The notes under the pieces were generated by a model. It had not been told where the DNA came from. It did not search any database and saw nothing but the letters and a program-made list of their open reading frames with translations. Below, piece after piece: positions 35,853-44,144 of a stretch of 64,000 nt of DNA (its first letter is position 1; each line of letters begins with the position of its first letter). A program made the translations under genes and the position numbers. Origin of the DNA: Runella sp. SP2 (GTDB lineage Bacteria > Bacteroidota > Bacteroidia > Cytophagales > Spirosomataceae); NCBI RefSeq assembly GCF_003711225.1, contig NZ_CP031030.1, forward strand, positions 3,844,001 through 3,908,000, given 5' to 3'.

Positions 35853-36611
35853 CTAAAAACCAATCGAATTACCACCGTCCACGGGCAAAGATACCCCCGT
35901 CACGTACTTGGCTGCGTCCGACGATAGATACACTGCCGCCCAGCCAATGTCTTCGGGTTTGCCAAAATAACCCATTGGGGTACGGTCGAGGGCTTTGTTC
36001 ATGCGGTCGGGATCGCTGCTCATGGCAGTTTTCATCATGGCCGTTTCGATAAAGCCAGGCGCAATGGCATTGACACGAACGTTGAACTTCGAAAATTCGG
36101 AGGTAAGCACCTGTACCATTCCCTCCACCCCCGATTTGGAAGCACCATACGCCACCACGCGGTCGATGCCGTAATAGGCCGCCATGGATGAAATCATCAA
36201 AATAGAACCGCTTTGGCGTGCTACCATGCGCTTGGCACAAGCCCGCGTGAGGGAAAAAACCGCACTTAGATTGGTATGAATGATTCGGTGGAAATCTTCG
36301 TCTGAAACCTCCAGTGCTGGTTTTTTCATGTTGATACCTGCGTTGTTGACCAACACATCAATGGGGCCAATCGTGGTTTCGATGTGTTCTACTAGCGCCT
36401 CTAATTGCGACAAATCGGTAACGTCGTTTACCACATAATGCGCTTTCTCACCCAACTCTGCCACGGCTTCTTGAAGTGGGGTTTCGCGGCGGCCAGTTAT
36501 TACGACGGTTCCTCCTGCGACAATCATACATTTTGCGATGGCGTTGCCAATGCCACTACCACCGCCAGTAATGAGGGCGATTTTGCCCTCTAATGAAAAA
36601 ATCGGGTTCAT
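35853..36611 (-). CDS. Short-chain dehydrogenase; candidate fructuronate reductase
   Basis: 252 aa, classical SDR. The nucleotide motif is ITGGGSGIGNAIAKCM (about 13-28), NNAGINMKKPA follows, and the catalytic Ser (ISSMAAYYG) and Tyr-xxx-Lys (YGASKSG, about 156-160) are present. The tail ends PVDGGNSIGF. Encoded between a GH67 alpha-glucuronidase and GH43, and close to mannonate dehydratase uxuA, it is a good candidate for reducing D-fructuronate to D-mannonate, filling the UxuB role with an unrelated fold. No canonical uxuB is present in the window. The specific reaction is an inference from context. Confidence 0.9.
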   Translation of the reverse strand: MNPIFSLEGKIALITGGGSGIGNAIAKCMIVAGGTVVITGRRETPLQEAVAELGEKAHYVVNDVTDLSQLEALVEHIETTIGPIDVLVNNAGINMKKPALEVSDEDFHRIIHTNLSAVFSLTRACAKRMVARQSGSILMISSMAAYYGIDRVVAYGASKSGVEGMVQVLTSEFSKFNVRVNAIAPGFIETAMMKTAMSSDPDRMNKALDRTPMGYFGKPEDIGWAAVYLSSDAAKYVTGVSLPVDGGNSIGF

Positions 36612-36675
36612 TTATTTGGTAATTTTTTGGATTCGGTTTGACATCTGTGGGATAAAAATTTCAAGAACAAAACCT

Positions 36676-38775
36676 TTATCGTAAATGATAAATCTCCGTC
36701 AGCTTTTTGACGTCATCTAAGGTTCGGGTAGGAGGTACAAGCGGCTTTGGAATCGGTAGTTTTGAAAATTCGCCGAAGTACAACACACAAGCATCTCGCC
36801 ACCACAACGCCTCTTTTTCTTGGATTTTCAAACGCCCTTTCACGTCCTCAAACGTCTCTTTATCAACGTCTGACTTCACACTCTCCCAAGCCGATTGCAG
36901 CTTCCCGACTTGCCCAACCCCATCATAATAACGGTGACAAAGTTCGTCCCAAAGAGTACGTCCAGTGCTTAGTTTTTGGGTCCAAGATACGTGATGAAAC
37001 CAAAGCAAATAGTCGAGCGGACATTTTTCAGGATTCCCCCAAAGTTGCTGAACTTCGGGGCTATACAACTGAAGCGCATTGCTCACTTTGCCCGTTCTGT
37101 CAAAGCCCAAACCCATCGAATCGGCACGGTGATAATAAATGGAAGTCCAGTCGGGGCGGGCGGCTTTGGTAAGCCACGGTTCGGGTCCGTAGTGGTGCCC
37201 CTCTCCCATCATGTGCGACGTTCCCAACGGGTAAGTATAACTCACGTATATCGGGTGCGACTTGAGCATAATGTCCGTAATTTTTTGCACCGACTGCGGC
37301 TTTTGGGTCAACGTCATGCGCGTCCATTCTGTCGCAATTTGTTCCGACGACAGTGTGTAATCCCACGCCAAGCGACCAAATGCGTACCAATTGCTTTGAT
37401 TAAACGGATGACCGCACCAGTTGGCGTCCGAACCTGTGTTGGCTACCCCAGCCATGAGCGAAAGTGAGTGATTTTCAGCACTCCCATCCACAATTTTTGC
37501 AACTGTCGTGCCTTTTCCTTTCACGTAAGTATCCGTATCCAAACATTCTTTGAACATGGGTGCGAGGTAGGTCAAGTGCGTTGACTGTCCCAAATACTCT
37601 TGCGTAATCTGAAACTCCATGCCTAAGGTTGTTTTTGGGAAAGCCCCAAACATCGGGTGAAACGGCTCGCGAGGCATAAAATCAATCGGACCGTTTTTGA
37701 CTTGGACAATCACTTTGGGGTCAAATGTGCCATCCAAAGGCTTAAATTGGGCATAACCTTCTTTAAAACGGTCGCCTTTGGGGTCAGCATTATAGACAAA
37801 CGCCCTCCAAATTACAATTCCGCTAAACGGTCGCATGGCTTCGGCCAGCATATTGGCCCCGTCGGCGTGGGTACGCCCGTAGTCCTGCGGCCCTGGCTCG
37901 CCTTCAGAATTGGCTTTGACCAAATACCCCCCAAAATCAGGGATATAGCGGTGAATTTCTTTGGTTTTCTCGTTCCACCACTTGCGCACTTCGGGGTCGA
38001 GGGGGTCAGAAGTTTTAAGCCCTCCCAAGGTACGAGGCGAACGGAAGTTGACCGAAATAAATACTTTGATACCATAGGGGCGAAGTACGTCCGCAACGGC
38101 TTTGATTTTTTCGAGGTATTCTTCGGTCAAAAAGCGTGAACTTGCATTGACGTTGTTAATAGAGGTCGCATTGATGCCCAACGAAGCATTGGCGCGGGCA
38201 TAGGTAATGTAACGAGGGTCAATCCGAAACGGGAGTTCAGTCCACTTCCACATCGACGAGCCTGCATAGCCCCGTTCGACGGTTCCGTTGGCATTGTCCC
38301 AGTGATTCAGCATCCGTAATTTGATTTTTGGGCTGCTTTTCATCGAAAGATTTGTCAATGATTTCCCCGTTTGCAGGTGACGAAGTAACTCAAACGCACC
38401 GTACAATACCCCCGCTTCTGATTTAGACGAAATGACGATATTTCCTTTTTCCGAAAACAACTCAAAGCCATCCTGAGGCAAAGTGGAAGGGGAATTGGGG
38501 GCAACATTCAAGATAATTCCGCCCGATTTGGTAGCGGTTTGCAGAAGAGCAGGTGCTTTTCCCAACAAACCTTTTAAGCCCATTTCCAACTCCTGTACCG
38601 CTACTTTGATGGTCGGGTGCGAAGAATTAGTCGCCACAAACTGCGTCGATTTTAAGTACGTATCACGCTGTTGGGCATCGGCCAAAAGGTCATATTTGAG
38701 CCAAAGGCGAGAGCCATCATCGGCAAAGGCACATACCGAAGATAGCAGGAAAAATAGAAACAAATATTTTTTCAT
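36676..38775 (-). CDS. aguA: Alpha-glucuronidase, GH67
   Basis: 699 aa, usual GH67 length, with a signal peptide (cleaved after CAFA, residue 18). The N-terminal GH67 domain (about 25-150) is followed by the catalytic barrel with RMLNHWDNANGTVERGYAGS, SEGEPGPQDYGRTHADGANM (catalytic Glu), and QVKNGPIDFMPREPFHPMFG, and the C-terminal GH67 domain contains YHHRADSMGLGFDRTG and LWFHHVSWTQ. GH67 releases 4-O-methyl-D-glucuronate from the non-reducing end of xylo-oligosaccharides. It is probably periplasmic. It starts 153 bp after uxuA, with a CGCAGA repeat in the gap. Confidence 0.96.
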   Translation of the reverse strand: MKKYLFLFFLLSSVCAFADDGSRLWLKYDLLADAQQRDTYLKSTQFVATNSSHPTIKVAVQELEMGLKGLLGKAPALLQTATKSGGIILNVAPNSPSTLPQDGFELFSEKGNIVISSKSEAGVLYGAFELLRHLQTGKSLTNLSMKSSPKIKLRMLNHWDNANGTVERGYAGSSMWKWTELPFRIDPRYITYARANASLGINATSINNVNASSRFLTEEYLEKIKAVADVLRPYGIKVFISVNFRSPRTLGGLKTSDPLDPEVRKWWNEKTKEIHRYIPDFGGYLVKANSEGEPGPQDYGRTHADGANMLAEAMRPFSGIVIWRAFVYNADPKGDRFKEGYAQFKPLDGTFDPKVIVQVKNGPIDFMPREPFHPMFGAFPKTTLGMEFQITQEYLGQSTHLTYLAPMFKECLDTDTYVKGKGTTVAKIVDGSAENHSLSLMAGVANTGSDANWCGHPFNQSNWYAFGRLAWDYTLSSEQIATEWTRMTLTQKPQSVQKITDIMLKSHPIYVSYTYPLGTSHMMGEGHHYGPEPWLTKAARPDWTSIYYHRADSMGLGFDRTGKVSNALQLYSPEVQQLWGNPEKCPLDYLLWFHHVSWTQKLSTGRTLWDELCHRYYDGVGQVGKLQSAWESVKSDVDKETFEDVKGRLKIQEKEALWWRDACVLYFGEFSKLPIPKPLVPPTRTLDDVKKLTEIYHLR

Positions 38776-38797
38776 AAGTAAACAGTTACCTAGTTTT

Positions 38798-38896
38798 TAC
38801 CCGCAGAATACCGCAGATTAAAAAACGCTGATTTTCGCAGATTAAAACAAAATCAACGTTTCTCTGCGGCTTTCAATCGGCGTAAATCAGCGGGGA
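38798..38896. repeat. CGCAGA-type dispersed imperfect palindrome, copy 2
   Basis: Begins ACCCGCAGAATACCGCAGATT, followed by AAAAAACGCTGATTTTCGCAGATT and ends near GGCGTAAATCAGCGGGG; it is related to the stretch at 30379-30476 over its first half and in its self-complementary layout. It lies between uxuA and aguA on the same strand. Confidence 0.65.
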
Positions 38897-38928
38897 ATGG
38901 TTAACAATACACTAAACCTGAAAGTAAT

Positions 38929-40155
38929 TTAAAGCATAAGCCCTTTTTCAATGGCCATTTCTAAGCCTCTCAACTCGGCCAATCCTTTGAGGCGGCCAAT
39001 CGCCGAATACCCAGGATAGGACTTATGTTTGCCTGTTTTATTCAAATCATCCAGTATCTGATGGCCGTGGTCGGGACGCATCGGAATCTGGGCATCCTCT
39101 AAGCCTGCTTCGCTTCTTTTTTTACTTTCCAACACAAACGCTTTCACCACTTCATACATATCCACGTCGCCCGTAAGGTGGTTAGCTTCGTGAAAAATCA
39201 ATTGATTATCAGGCGATTTCTCTCGCTTTGTAGCTCGTAAATGAACAAAATGAATTCGGTTTCCAAAACGCTCGGCGATTCCTGCCAGGTCGTTGTCGGC
39301 ACGCACTCCCAACGAGCCTGTGCAAAAAGTAATCCCATTGGCACGCACATCGCAAGCTGCCATCAATTGTTCCAAATCGCTTTCGGTGCTCACTACACGC
39401 GGCAAGCCCAGCAGCGGCATCGGTGGGTCATCGGGGTGAATACACAGATTGACACCAACTTCCTGCGCTACGGGAGCGACTTGCTGAATAAAATAGTAGA
39501 GATTCTGACGTAACTCTTTGTCACCTATGTGTTTATAATTGTTTAACAGCCCTTGAAAAGTAGCCAACTCAAAAGCCTCGTTCGAGCCTGGCAAGCCTAA
39601 CAACACCGTATTTTGCAAGGTAGCGACTTCTTCGAGACTCATTTGCGCAAATTTAGCGCGGGCTTTGGCCTGAATTTCTTCTGAATAATCGGCTTCGGCG
39701 TTGGGTCGTTTTAAAATACATAAATCAAAAGCCGCAAAATCTTCCCACACAAAACGCAACGCCAGTGAGCCATTGGGCATTTGATAATTCAAATTGGTGC
39801 GCGACCAATCGAGCACGGGCATAAAGTTATAACAGACCGTTTTGATACCACAAGCGGCCAAATTACGCACCGAAATTTTGTAGTTTTCGATGTATTTTTC
39901 GCGGCTGGGGAGTCCTTTTTTGATGTCTTCGTGGACGGGTAAACTTTCTACAACATCCCACGTAAGGCGGGTATAACGATGATTATCTGCTTCAATGAGT
40001 TGAATGCGTTGTTTGATTTCTTCCACACTCCACACTTCCCCAACGGAGATTTGGTGAAGCGCCGACACTACGCCCGTACACCCTGCCTGACGAATATCCA
40101 TCAACGAAACGGGGTCGTTGGGGCCAAACCAACGCATAGTTTGAATAAATGCCAT
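38929..40155 (-). CDS. uxuA: Mannonate dehydratase
   Basis: 408 aa, close to the usual 394. It converts D-mannonate to 2-keto-3-deoxygluconate in the cytoplasm. The N-terminus MAFIQTMRWFGPNDPVSL, and GCTGVVSALHQI, HPDDPPMPLLGLPRVVS with the metal-binding histidine, CTGSLGVRADNDL, HFVHLRATKRE, and MRPDHGHQIL with the metal ligands, are the family signatures. It is encoded with an alpha-glucuronidase and an SDR; together they would carry xylan-derived glucuronate towards KDG. Uronate isomerase (uxaC) and KDG kinase are not in the window. Confidence 0.97.
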   Translation of the reverse strand: MAFIQTMRWFGPNDPVSLMDIRQAGCTGVVSALHQISVGEVWSVEEIKQRIQLIEADNHRYTRLTWDVVESLPVHEDIKKGLPSREKYIENYKISVRNLAACGIKTVCYNFMPVLDWSRTNLNYQMPNGSLALRFVWEDFAAFDLCILKRPNAEADYSEEIQAKARAKFAQMSLEEVATLQNTVLLGLPGSNEAFELATFQGLLNNYKHIGDKELRQNLYYFIQQVAPVAQEVGVNLCIHPDDPPMPLLGLPRVVSTESDLEQLMAACDVRANGITFCTGSLGVRADNDLAGIAERFGNRIHFVHLRATKREKSPDNQLIFHEANHLTGDVDMYEVVKAFVLESKKRSEAGLEDAQIPMRPDHGHQILDDLNKTGKHKSYPGYSAIGRLKGLAELRGLEMAIEKGLML

Positions 40156-40173
40156 AAGTATTGTATTTGCTTG

Positions 40174-40232
40174 GGTCAGACGATAGTCAGACTCGAAAGA
40201 TTACTTTGTTGTGGTCTGACTGCCGTCTGACC
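40174..40232. repeat. GTCAGAC-type inverted repeat
   Basis: Arms 40174-40192 (GGTCAGACGATAGTCAGAC) and 40214-40232 (GTCTGACTGCCGTCTGACC) pair over 17 of 19 positions with a 21-base loop. It lies between the PmoA-like gene and uxuA on the minus strand. Confidence 0.8.
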
Positions 40233-40237
40233 ATGGT

Positions 40238-41143
40238 TTATTCACTTTTATATTTTTCAAATAACTGAGCGACGTTGGCCGCTTTGTAATCGCCAGCATG
40301 GACCAAAACGCGGTAACGCAACGCTAACTTATCGCCTTTTTTTAAGACCGTAGCTTTATCGTCTTGCGGCCAATACATGGGCGTTGGAGAAAAGAAACCA
40401 TAGTCACGCGTAAACCAAGGCGATGGATACCAAGGATTAGAAGGATGCTGCATAATAGTCATTCCTTCTACTTTATCGCCACGTTTGCCATAGCAATCAA
40501 TCCACGGTGATTTCACGCCAAATGTCCCCTTTTCTCCCGTGTTTCCTTCGGCGTTCACCATCGTTCCACCATTGATAACAGCCAAATCGGGATCCATTCG
40601 CCCACTAAAAAGCGAGTGATTGGTTTTCAAAATTGTCACATCCATCAGCATTTCCATCGTCACGTCGAAATCAATTTGGTATAGCTCCTTTGAGGGTGCT
40701 GTGATGGTAATTGTACGAAAATCTTTTACGGGCGCATTGGCGTTGGGACGACGCCAAATGCACTCATTTTCAATCACAACTTTTTCTCCACCCGACTGCA
40801 CAATATCAGTACGGAGCGCAATGATTTGCCCTTTTTCCAAACCTTCTTGCCAATAATTACCCTCATTGACTCGGTCGCACCCAAAAAACAAAGAGCTATG
40901 GTGCGGATAGTTCCCATTTCGCATCGACGTTACACTGGCATTTGAAGGGCCATTGACGGGGAAGAAAAAAGGATATTTTTCATCCTGCGAAAAAATGTAA
41001 CTCGTGAAAAAGTTATTATTAATCGTAATGTCAATCTTCGAATTATACTTCGTAGCAGTAATTTTTGTTTGAGAAATCGCTACGCTACTCGCCAACATAA
41101 ATGCTGCTATAAACTGGTAGAAATGGGGACTTTTCATTTTCAT
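40238..41143 (-). CDS. PmoA/DUF6807-family exported protein
   Basis: 301 aa with a signal peptide (cleaved near AISQ, residue 25). The family signature PHHSSLFFGCDRVNEGNYWQ (about 80-100) with the double histidine, and a beta-sandwich layout to the end, match the PmoA-like family seen in sugar-utilisation loci of Bacteroidota and Planctomycetota. Despite the family label methane oxygenase PmoA, there is no link to methane. It is probably a periplasmic sugar-modifying or sugar-binding protein. A palindromic gap of 42 bp separates it from a Gfo/Idh/MocA gene. Confidence 0.85.
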   Translation of the reverse strand: MKMKSPHFYQFIAAFMLASSVAISQTKITATKYNSKIDITINNNFFTSYIFSQDEKYPFFFPVNGPSNASVTSMRNGNYPHHSSLFFGCDRVNEGNYWQEGLEKGQIIALRTDIVQSGGEKVVIENECIWRRPNANAPVKDFRTITITAPSKELYQIDFDVTMEMLMDVTILKTNHSLFSGRMDPDLAVINGGTMVNAEGNTGEKGTFGVKSPWIDCYGKRGDKVEGMTIMQHPSNPWYPSPWFTRDYGFFSPTPMYWPQDDKATVLKKGDKLALRYRVLVHAGDYKAANVAQLFEKYKSE

Positions 41144-41148
41144 CGCGT

Positions 41149-41180
41149 AAACCTGTAAGGTTTTTGAAACCTTACGGTTT
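41149..41180. repeat. Palindrome AAACCTGTAAGGTTT / AAACCTTACGGTTT
   Basis: The arms (one base shorter on the right) flank the loop TTG and fill the gap between two minus-strand genes. It is of the same layout as the other intergenic palindromes of the window. Confidence 0.7.
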
Positions 41181-41185
41181 GGGTT

Positions 41186-42352
41186 TTACTTTGTTAAGGT
41201 AATTTTTTGGGCATTTTTCTGCGCTTTGATGGCCAACTCCATTGCCAAAAGACAATGAGCTTGTGGCATAGCCGTTTCAGTACGGTTCAGAACGTCGTCC
41301 ACCAACAATCGACCATAAGGTAAATCTTGCTGCGTACAATCAATGTATCGAGTCTCTTTTTGATCCACCAAAAACAAGTGATTTCCTCCCGAACGACCGC
41401 CAATGTCGGTATTCTTACGAATTTCAATGAAGCCTTCCGTTCCTAAAATCGTCAAGCGGCCATCGCCCCACGTATTGAGGCCATCGGGGGTAAACCAGTC
41501 CACGCGAATGTAGCCCATCCCGCCGTTTCCGCGTAACATGACATCGCCAAAATCCTCAAAATTAGGATATTGAGGGTGGTTCGTATTTCCAATTTGCGAA
41601 GCAACAATTTCGCCCTGCGTAGAACCCGTAAAAAACAAAAATTGGTCAAACTGGTGAGACGCAATGTCACAAATGATACCGCCAAACTGTTCTTTATTAA
41701 AAAACCACTCAGGACGCGTTTTGGGGTTCATACGGTGTGGCCCCATTCCAATGGTTTGAATGACTTTGCCGATTGCCCCTGCTTTTACCAGTTCTCCCGC
41801 TTTTACGGTTGCTCTATTTTCAAGACGCTCGCTGTACATGATGGAATAAATACGACCCGTTTGCTTCTGCACTTTACGCACTTCAGCCAGTTGCTCAAGC
41901 GTCGTAATGCCAGGTTTATCCGACATATAATCTTTGCCACTTTTCATTACCCGAATCCCCAACGGAGCGCGTTCATTGGCAATGATGGAACTCAATACCA
42001 ACTGAATAGACTTGTCGTCCAAGATTTCTTTTTCGCTTGACGCCAGCTTTGCCTTGGGGAAACGTTTTGCAAACGCCGCTACCAAATCAGGTTCTTTGGC
42101 ATAAAACGAAACCAGCTCTCCGCCTCCACGAACTACCGCCTCTACTTGACCATAAATATGGCCGTGGTTCATGCCAATGACTGAAAATTTGATACGCGGC
42201 GTATCGTATTGAGGAACAACTATGGGGGCAACCGTCTCGGTGATTATATTTCCGTAAGCCATTGAAGGAAGCATCGGTAAAGCCATCATCCCTGCGGCAG
42301 AAGCAATGGATTCTTTCAAAAAGGTACGGCGTTGATTGGTTTTCTTTTTCAT
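41186..42352 (-). CDS. Gfo/Idh/MocA-family oxidoreductase, Tat-exported, 388 aa
   Basis: The start ATG 42352 gives MKKKTNQRRTFLKESIASAAG, a twin-arginine signal with a cleavage site near SMAYG. The N-terminal Rossmann domain (about 55-170) contains IKFSVIGMNHGHIYG and the dehydrogenase-type MSDKPGITTLEQL (Lys of the catalytic region), and the C-terminal domain has DIASHQFDQFLFFTG. Tat export is consistent with folding around NAD(P) in the cytoplasm. Such exported members act on sugars or glycosides, some by oxidation-elimination at C3. It follows another Gfo/Idh/MocA gene by 45 bp, with a palindrome in the gap. Confidence 0.92.
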   Translation of the reverse strand: MKKKTNQRRTFLKESIASAAGMMALPMLPSMAYGNIITETVAPIVVPQYDTPRIKFSVIGMNHGHIYGQVEAVVRGGGELVSFYAKEPDLVAAFAKRFPKAKLASSEKEILDDKSIQLVLSSIIANERAPLGIRVMKSGKDYMSDKPGITTLEQLAEVRKVQKQTGRIYSIMYSERLENRATVKAGELVKAGAIGKVIQTIGMGPHRMNPKTRPEWFFNKEQFGGIICDIASHQFDQFLFFTGSTQGEIVASQIGNTNHPQYPNFEDFGDVMLRGNGGMGYIRVDWFTPDGLNTWGDGRLTILGTEGFIEIRKNTDIGGRSGGNHLFLVDQKETRYIDCTQQDLPYGRLLVDDVLNRTETAMPQAHCLLAMELAIKAQKNAQKITLTK

Positions 42353-42373
42353 GTTCTTTATGCTTAAATAGTC

Positions 42374-42389
42374 GGGTTTTGAGAAACCC
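42374..42389. repeat. GGGTTTTGAGAAACCC palindrome
   Basis: Single copy between two minus-strand Gfo/Idh/MocA genes; reverse complement of the two copies at 31333-31375. Confidence 0.85.
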
Positions 42390-42397
42390 AACGCACG

Positions 42398-43804
42398 TTA
42401 CATTTTAATATTTGTAGTTCCGTAAGGTTTACGTTGAGAGCGGCTCAACATCGCGTTGGCTTCTTTATCGTTCACAAAACGTTCGGTTTTAGGATCCCAC
42501 TGCAACTTGCGTGGCAATTTCATCGCAATGTGGCTAATGAGGCACACCGAACAAGCACGGTGGCCAATTTCTACGGGCGAAATCGGTGCTTTGCGCGTTT
42601 TGATACATTCAAGCCAGTTGCCGTGTTGCTCATCGCTTTTATAGAGGTGAATTTCGTTTTCGCCAATCACCGAGGTAAGAATCTTAGGATCGCTGGCGTC
42701 AAGGGCTTTGCTGCTTTTTTCTCTCGATACTGGGTCGCTCGCCGAAGCCACATAGTCACCACGGGAAACCCAAATCCAACCTTCAGTTCCTTCGTAACGA
42801 ATACCGTTCGGGAAGCCTCCGCTGGTGTACATCGTGATGCCGTTGGCGTATTCGGCCTTCACCATAAAGTCGCCGTGAACATTCCACAAACCTGATTTTG
42901 GAAACTCTGCCACGGCTTGTACCGAAATGGGACCCGTCAGTTCGGTGTCCATTCCCCACGCTGCCGAATCGAAGTGGTGTTGCCCCCAGCCCGTAATCAT
43001 CCCCGCGCCGTACTGCTCAAGACGCAACCAACCTGGGCGTCCGTAGCCTTTTTGAGGATGCACGCCTATTTCAGTATATGGAACTTCGGGGGTAGAGCCT
43101 AGCCACATGTCATAATTGAAGCCCACTGGCACAGGCATCGCAGGAGCTGCTGGCCCTGATGGGTCGCCTGGAAGACCTACTTTTACGGTGTGAAGTTTTC
43201 CGATACGGCCATTCCGAACCAACTCCGCCGCAATCCGAAACTGCGGAGATGAGCGTTGTTGCGTGCCCACCTGAAGTACCGTACCTTTTTTCTGAATAAT
43301 ATCGCTCAACATCCGTCCTTCCGCAATCGTCAACGACGTTGGTTTTTGCAAATACACATCTTTTCCTGCCAAAGCCGCTTCAATCGCAGGTTGCGAGTGC
43401 CAATGGTCGGGCGTACTGATAATCACCGCGTCAATGTCTTTATTGAGCAACATTTCACGATAATCGTCGTACATTTTGGCGTCCACGTAGTTGGCATTGC
43501 CCGTCTTTTTGGCGTAGTAACTTTCAACCAACTTTTTACCATCCACCAAACGGTTTTTATCCAAATCGCACACCGCAATCATCCGTGCGGCATCGTGCTG
43601 CATCGTACCAACCATGTCGTGGTCACGGCCAATACGTCCACAACCAATTTGGCCAATGTTGATTTTATTACTCGGGGCATTTTTGCCAAAAACCGAAGCG
43701 GGTACAATCGTTGGCACGCCAATGACCGTTGATGCTGCTGCTCCTTTGGCAGTCAGTTCAAGAAATTTTCTTCTTGAAACAGAGGGTTGAGATGTGGTTG
43801 ACAT
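42398..43804 (-). CDS. Gfo/Idh/MocA-family oxidoreductase, Tat-exported, 468 aa
   Basis: Start ATG 43804 gives MSTTSQPSVSRRKFLELTAKG, a twin-arginine signal. The Rossmann domain has NIGQIGCGRIGRDHD (GxGxxG-like, about 52-66), VYLQKPTSLTIAEGRML with the catalytic Lys (about 150) and GWGQHHFDSAAWGMDTE with the His pair; the long C-terminal part ends KLQWDPKTERFVNDKEANAM, as in the bacterial-type Gfo/Idh/MocA C-terminal domain. The enzyme probably oxidises or rearranges a sugar with bound NAD. It is the first gene of the long minus-strand sugar locus and is divergent from the LacI-type regulator. Confidence 0.93.
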   Translation of the reverse strand: MSTTSQPSVSRRKFLELTAKGAAASTVIGVPTIVPASVFGKNAPSNKINIGQIGCGRIGRDHDMVGTMQHDAARMIAVCDLDKNRLVDGKKLVESYYAKKTGNANYVDAKMYDDYREMLLNKDIDAVIISTPDHWHSQPAIEAALAGKDVYLQKPTSLTIAEGRMLSDIIQKKGTVLQVGTQQRSSPQFRIAAELVRNGRIGKLHTVKVGLPGDPSGPAAPAMPVPVGFNYDMWLGSTPEVPYTEIGVHPQKGYGRPGWLRLEQYGAGMITGWGQHHFDSAAWGMDTELTGPISVQAVAEFPKSGLWNVHGDFMVKAEYANGITMYTSGGFPNGIRYEGTEGWIWVSRGDYVASASDPVSREKSSKALDASDPKILTSVIGENEIHLYKSDEQHGNWLECIKTRKAPISPVEIGHRACSVCLISHIAMKLPRKLQWDPKTERFVNDKEANAMLSRSQRKPYGTTNIKM

Positions 43805-43998
43805 AAAAAGGCTTGGGATATAAAGGTATTTTCTAAATCGACTTCCTGAAAAAATACAATTCAGTACAGAAAAGCACTGTGAAAGAAACGCTTGTTGCAA
43901 ATCACACTCGTTTAATTCTAAGCTAATGTTACTACAACAAGCCCATTTCACCAACTTATTTACTGTGTTGTTTTGAAAAAAAGCCTAAAATATCTATC

Positions 43999-44012
43999 GA
44001 AAACGTTTCCGA
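43999..44012. promoter_or_regulatory. Candidate LacI-family operator
   Basis: GAAAACGTTTCCG carries the AAACGTTT core common to LacI/CcpA-type sites and is followed by a second partial GAAAACG. It lies within the imperfect inverted repeat 43991-44030, upstream of the -7 element of the regulator gene. Confidence 0.6.
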
Positions 44013-44052
44013 AAACGCCACCGATAGGTATTTTTTTATTACTAAATTTATA

Positions 44053-44060
44053 TATTTTTG
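44053..44060 (+). promoter_or_regulatory. Candidate -7 element of the LacI-type gene
   Basis: TATTTTTG matches TAnnTTTG, 84 bp before the ATG at 44145 and about 40 bp after the candidate operator. Confidence 0.5.
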
Positions 44061-44144
44061 TGCAATTAAAGTATTTAACCACAACGTCAGCCATAGCGTA
44101 ATCGCTAGACCCATTTTGCGACTAACTAGAAAAAAGACAATTAT

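Larger units (their letters stand above)
43805..44144. promoter_or_regulatory. Divergent control region between the sugar locus and the LacI-type gene
   Basis: This 340-bp gap contains a LacI-type site (43999-44011, ga-AAACGTTT core), the lacI -7 element (44053-44060) and a larger imperfect inverted repeat (TATCTATCG at 43991, CGATAGGTA at 44022) enclosing the site. No open frame with coding character was seen. The promoter of the minus-strand oxidoreductase gene must also lie here, though I find no clean -7 element for it. Confidence 0.65.

Noticed and set aside
40238-41143. Methane monooxygenase subunit
   Set aside because: The PmoA family label is historical; the protein has a signal peptide and lies in a sugar locus with no other methane genes.
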